From: Paracoccus aerodenitrificans
GTDB taxonomy: Bacteria; Pseudomonadota; Alphaproteobacteria; Rhodobacterales; Rhodobacteraceae
Reading direction: 5' to 3'
DNA: 6,487 nt
NCBI RefSeq assembly: GCF_027913215.1
Contig: NZ_CP115783.1
Coordinates: 1 to 6,487 of the forward strand
Shown here: in pieces, positions 5,646-6,487 of the stretch
Numbering within the stretch: the stretch's first letter is position 1
How the letters are laid out: each line of letters begins with the position of its first letter
Made by a program: the position numbers and the translations under genes
The notes under the pieces: model-generated
Database searches by the model: none
What the model saw: the letters and a program-made list of their open reading frames with translations, nothing else
What the model was told of the DNA's origin: nothing

Positions 5646-6067
5646 GGCATCGGCTCCCATGGGTTGATGATCTGCACGCCTGTCGGTTCAAAATCCGCAA
5701 CATTGCGCGTAACGATTGGCATGGCGTGGGTGATCCCTGTCGCGGCGATCAGGGCGTCCCGGTCACTGCGAGGGTCTGGAACATGCAAAGCGGCACAGCA
5801 GAGCGCGACAGGCCCGTCCACGGGCAAGATACGCCCCTCGAACACTGGAAGCACCCGATCAGCCATCCAAGCCCTCAAGACGGCGCCCTGCGTGCTGTCA
5901 CGCCTTTCCATCTGCCTGACGCCCATCTCAAGTTCCAAGAGGGTGATGGCGGACAGAAAGAGGGCTGACGGGTCTTGATCCTCGGCCCAGGCAACGACAT
6001 TGGCATCCGCCTTCCCTGCTTTTGCCTTGCGCAGCTCGGACACCACATTCGTATCGAGGATGAACAT
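5642..6067 (-). CDS. vapC: VapC/FitB-type PIN-domain toxin ribonuclease
   Basis: Toxin of 141 aa, a Mg-dependent ribonuclease of the PIN family. When freed from its antitoxin it should cut a tRNA or other RNA and stop growth. The four acidic active-site residues are visible: D5 in FILDTNVVSELRK, E45 in SAITLLELEMGV, D104 in SDRDALIAATG and D125 in VTRNVADFEPTG. The end IINPWEP is typical of this group. Length is normal and no key residue is lost, so it is likely active. Its ATG shares one base with the antitoxin stop (TGATG) and its stop overlaps the start of the 59-aa gene (ATGA), making a tightly coupled three-gene operon. The likely role is plasmid maintenance by killing or stalling plasmid-free cells. 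Confidence 0.95.
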   Translation of the reverse strand: MFILDTNVVSELRKAKAGKADANVVAWAEDQDPSALFLSAITLLELEMGVRQMERRDSTQGAVLRAWMADRVLPVFEGRILPVDGPVALCCAALHVPDPRSDRDALIAATGITHAMPIVTRNVADFEPTGVQIINPWEPMP

Positions 6068-6321
6068 CAGGACAAATCAGCGGGACGTGTGAGGCGACCC
6101 AAGCGATCCGGTTCAAAAGCTACGTCTGCCGCTTCTGGATCGGCAAGCAAATCAAGAATATTTTCCTGGCGTCCTGTAAGCCGCCTGTAGGCTTCAATGC
6201 TGAGCAAGACATGAGCGGGTTTGCCCCGGTCTGTGATGAACACAGGTCCGTCTTGCGCAGCCCGCTTTGCACCACTGGCATCCTGATTGAACGTCCGGCT
6301 GTTGATCGTTGTCATTCCCAT
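6067..6321 (-). CDS. Phd/YefM-type antitoxin partner of VapC
   Basis: Antitoxin of 84 aa that should bind and silence the VapC toxin and repress the operon. The N-terminal half (INSRTFNQDASGAKRAAQDG then PVFITDRGKPAHVLLSIEAY) is the Phd/YefM DNA-binding fold. The C-terminal half (LTGRQENILDLLADPEAADV then AFEPDRL) is the flexible toxin-wrapping tail. ATG 6321 is preferred, with AAGGA eight bases upstream; ATG 6315 (starting MTTI) is an alternative with a close GGGA. The stop overlaps the vapC start, so the two products are made together. A candidate operator overlaps its promoter at 6347-6381. Confidence 0.93.
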   Translation of the reverse strand: MGMTTINSRTFNQDASGAKRAAQDGPVFITDRGKPAHVLLSIEAYRRLTGRQENILDLLADPEAADVAFEPDRLGRLTRPADLS

Positions 6322-6346
6322 CGCTCACATCCTTCTAAGCACTTTA

Positions 6347-6381
6347 TGTAGCAACGTAACTACAACAAGCTAGAATGTCAA
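6347..6381 (-). promoter_or_regulatory. Promoter and operator of the toxin-antitoxin operon
   Basis: Read on the - strand, TTGACA (6376-6381) is a perfect -35 box; 17 bases further lies TACGTT (6353-6358), a weak -10 box. The -10 is covered by an inverted repeat, TGTAG (6347-6351) and CTACA (6360-6364) around an 8-bp centre. This is a suitable site for repression by the Phd-type antitoxin or the antitoxin-toxin complex. The AAGGA ribosome site lies between it and the start at 6321. Confidence 0.6.
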
Positions 6382-6487
6382 TCTGAACCCTTCATGACTA
6401 GCTTCCTCTTCCTGCTACCCACCCATCCGGTCAGCGTTCTGCCCTAGTGTTAATAGTGTTACCTACGGAGTAAGTTACGGATTCAGC
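6382..6487. other. Non-coding end with short direct repeats
   Basis: I see no gene here. TAGTGTTA is repeated at 6445-6452 and 6454-6461 (9-bp period) and TACGGA at 6464-6469 and 6476-6481 (12-bp period). If the molecule is a circle closed at the window ends, this stretch lies directly upstream of the iterons and would be part of the origin region. That is inference; the two window ends share no overlap I can see. Confidence 0.35.

Noticed and set aside
5639..5968. + strand open frame opposite vapC
   Set aside because: It is a shadow of the PIN toxin gene, which has all four catalytic acidic residues.

Overview
The window looks like most or all of a small mobilizable plasmid from an alphaproteobacterium. 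It is GC-rich. It carries an RPA-type RepA preceded by iterons, a short MOBQ-type relaxase module, a metal-efflux cassette and a Phd/VapC-type toxin-antitoxin operon. The RepA, the small HTH/coiled-coil protein beside it and the TraD-like accessory gene are of kinds I associate with Rhodobacteraceae and sphingomonad plasmids. The exact host is inference. No ParA/ParB, type IV secretion or coupling-protein gene is visible, so transfer would need a helper element.

Layout. Positions 1-167 hold an iteron region with two repeat classes, and repA follows at once (168-1175, +). Three bases after its stop lies a convergent gene (1179-1616, -) for a small HTH protein with a coiled coil. Its upstream region holds nested inverted repeats. 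A gene-poor gap (1617-1859) leads to a divergent metal-resistance pair: an ArsR/SmtB repressor with CmtR-like cysteines (1860-2210, -) and a six-helix CDF-like transporter with an N-terminal HMA domain (2274-3125, +), separated by a 63-bp control region.

The mobilization block consists of a 414-aa MobA/MobL relaxase (3258-4502, -), a divergent intergenic region with a convincing RSF1010-like oriT (hairpin plus nic-like motif, about 4559-4590), and two + strand genes overlapping at ATGA: a TraD-like protein (4658-4918) and a coiled-coil protein with one membrane helix (4915-5472). Running toward these from the right is a three-gene operon on the - strand: Phd-type antitoxin (6067-6321), VapC PIN toxin (5642-6067) and a 59-aa antitoxin-like protein (5466-5645). 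All junctions in that operon are overlapping start/stop codons. The last 166 bases hold its promoter/operator and short direct repeats but no gene.

Together the parts make sense as replication (iterons plus RepA), maintenance (toxin-antitoxin), spread (oriT plus relaxase plus accessories) and a soft-metal resistance cargo. Points most worth checking are the oriT, the third toxin-antitoxin gene that seems to lack a DNA-binding domain, and the unusual transporter (single-Cys HMA, Phe where the TM5 ligand His is expected, no C-terminal CDF domain). I see no single obviously unprecedented system; most modules belong to known families in slightly unusual forms.
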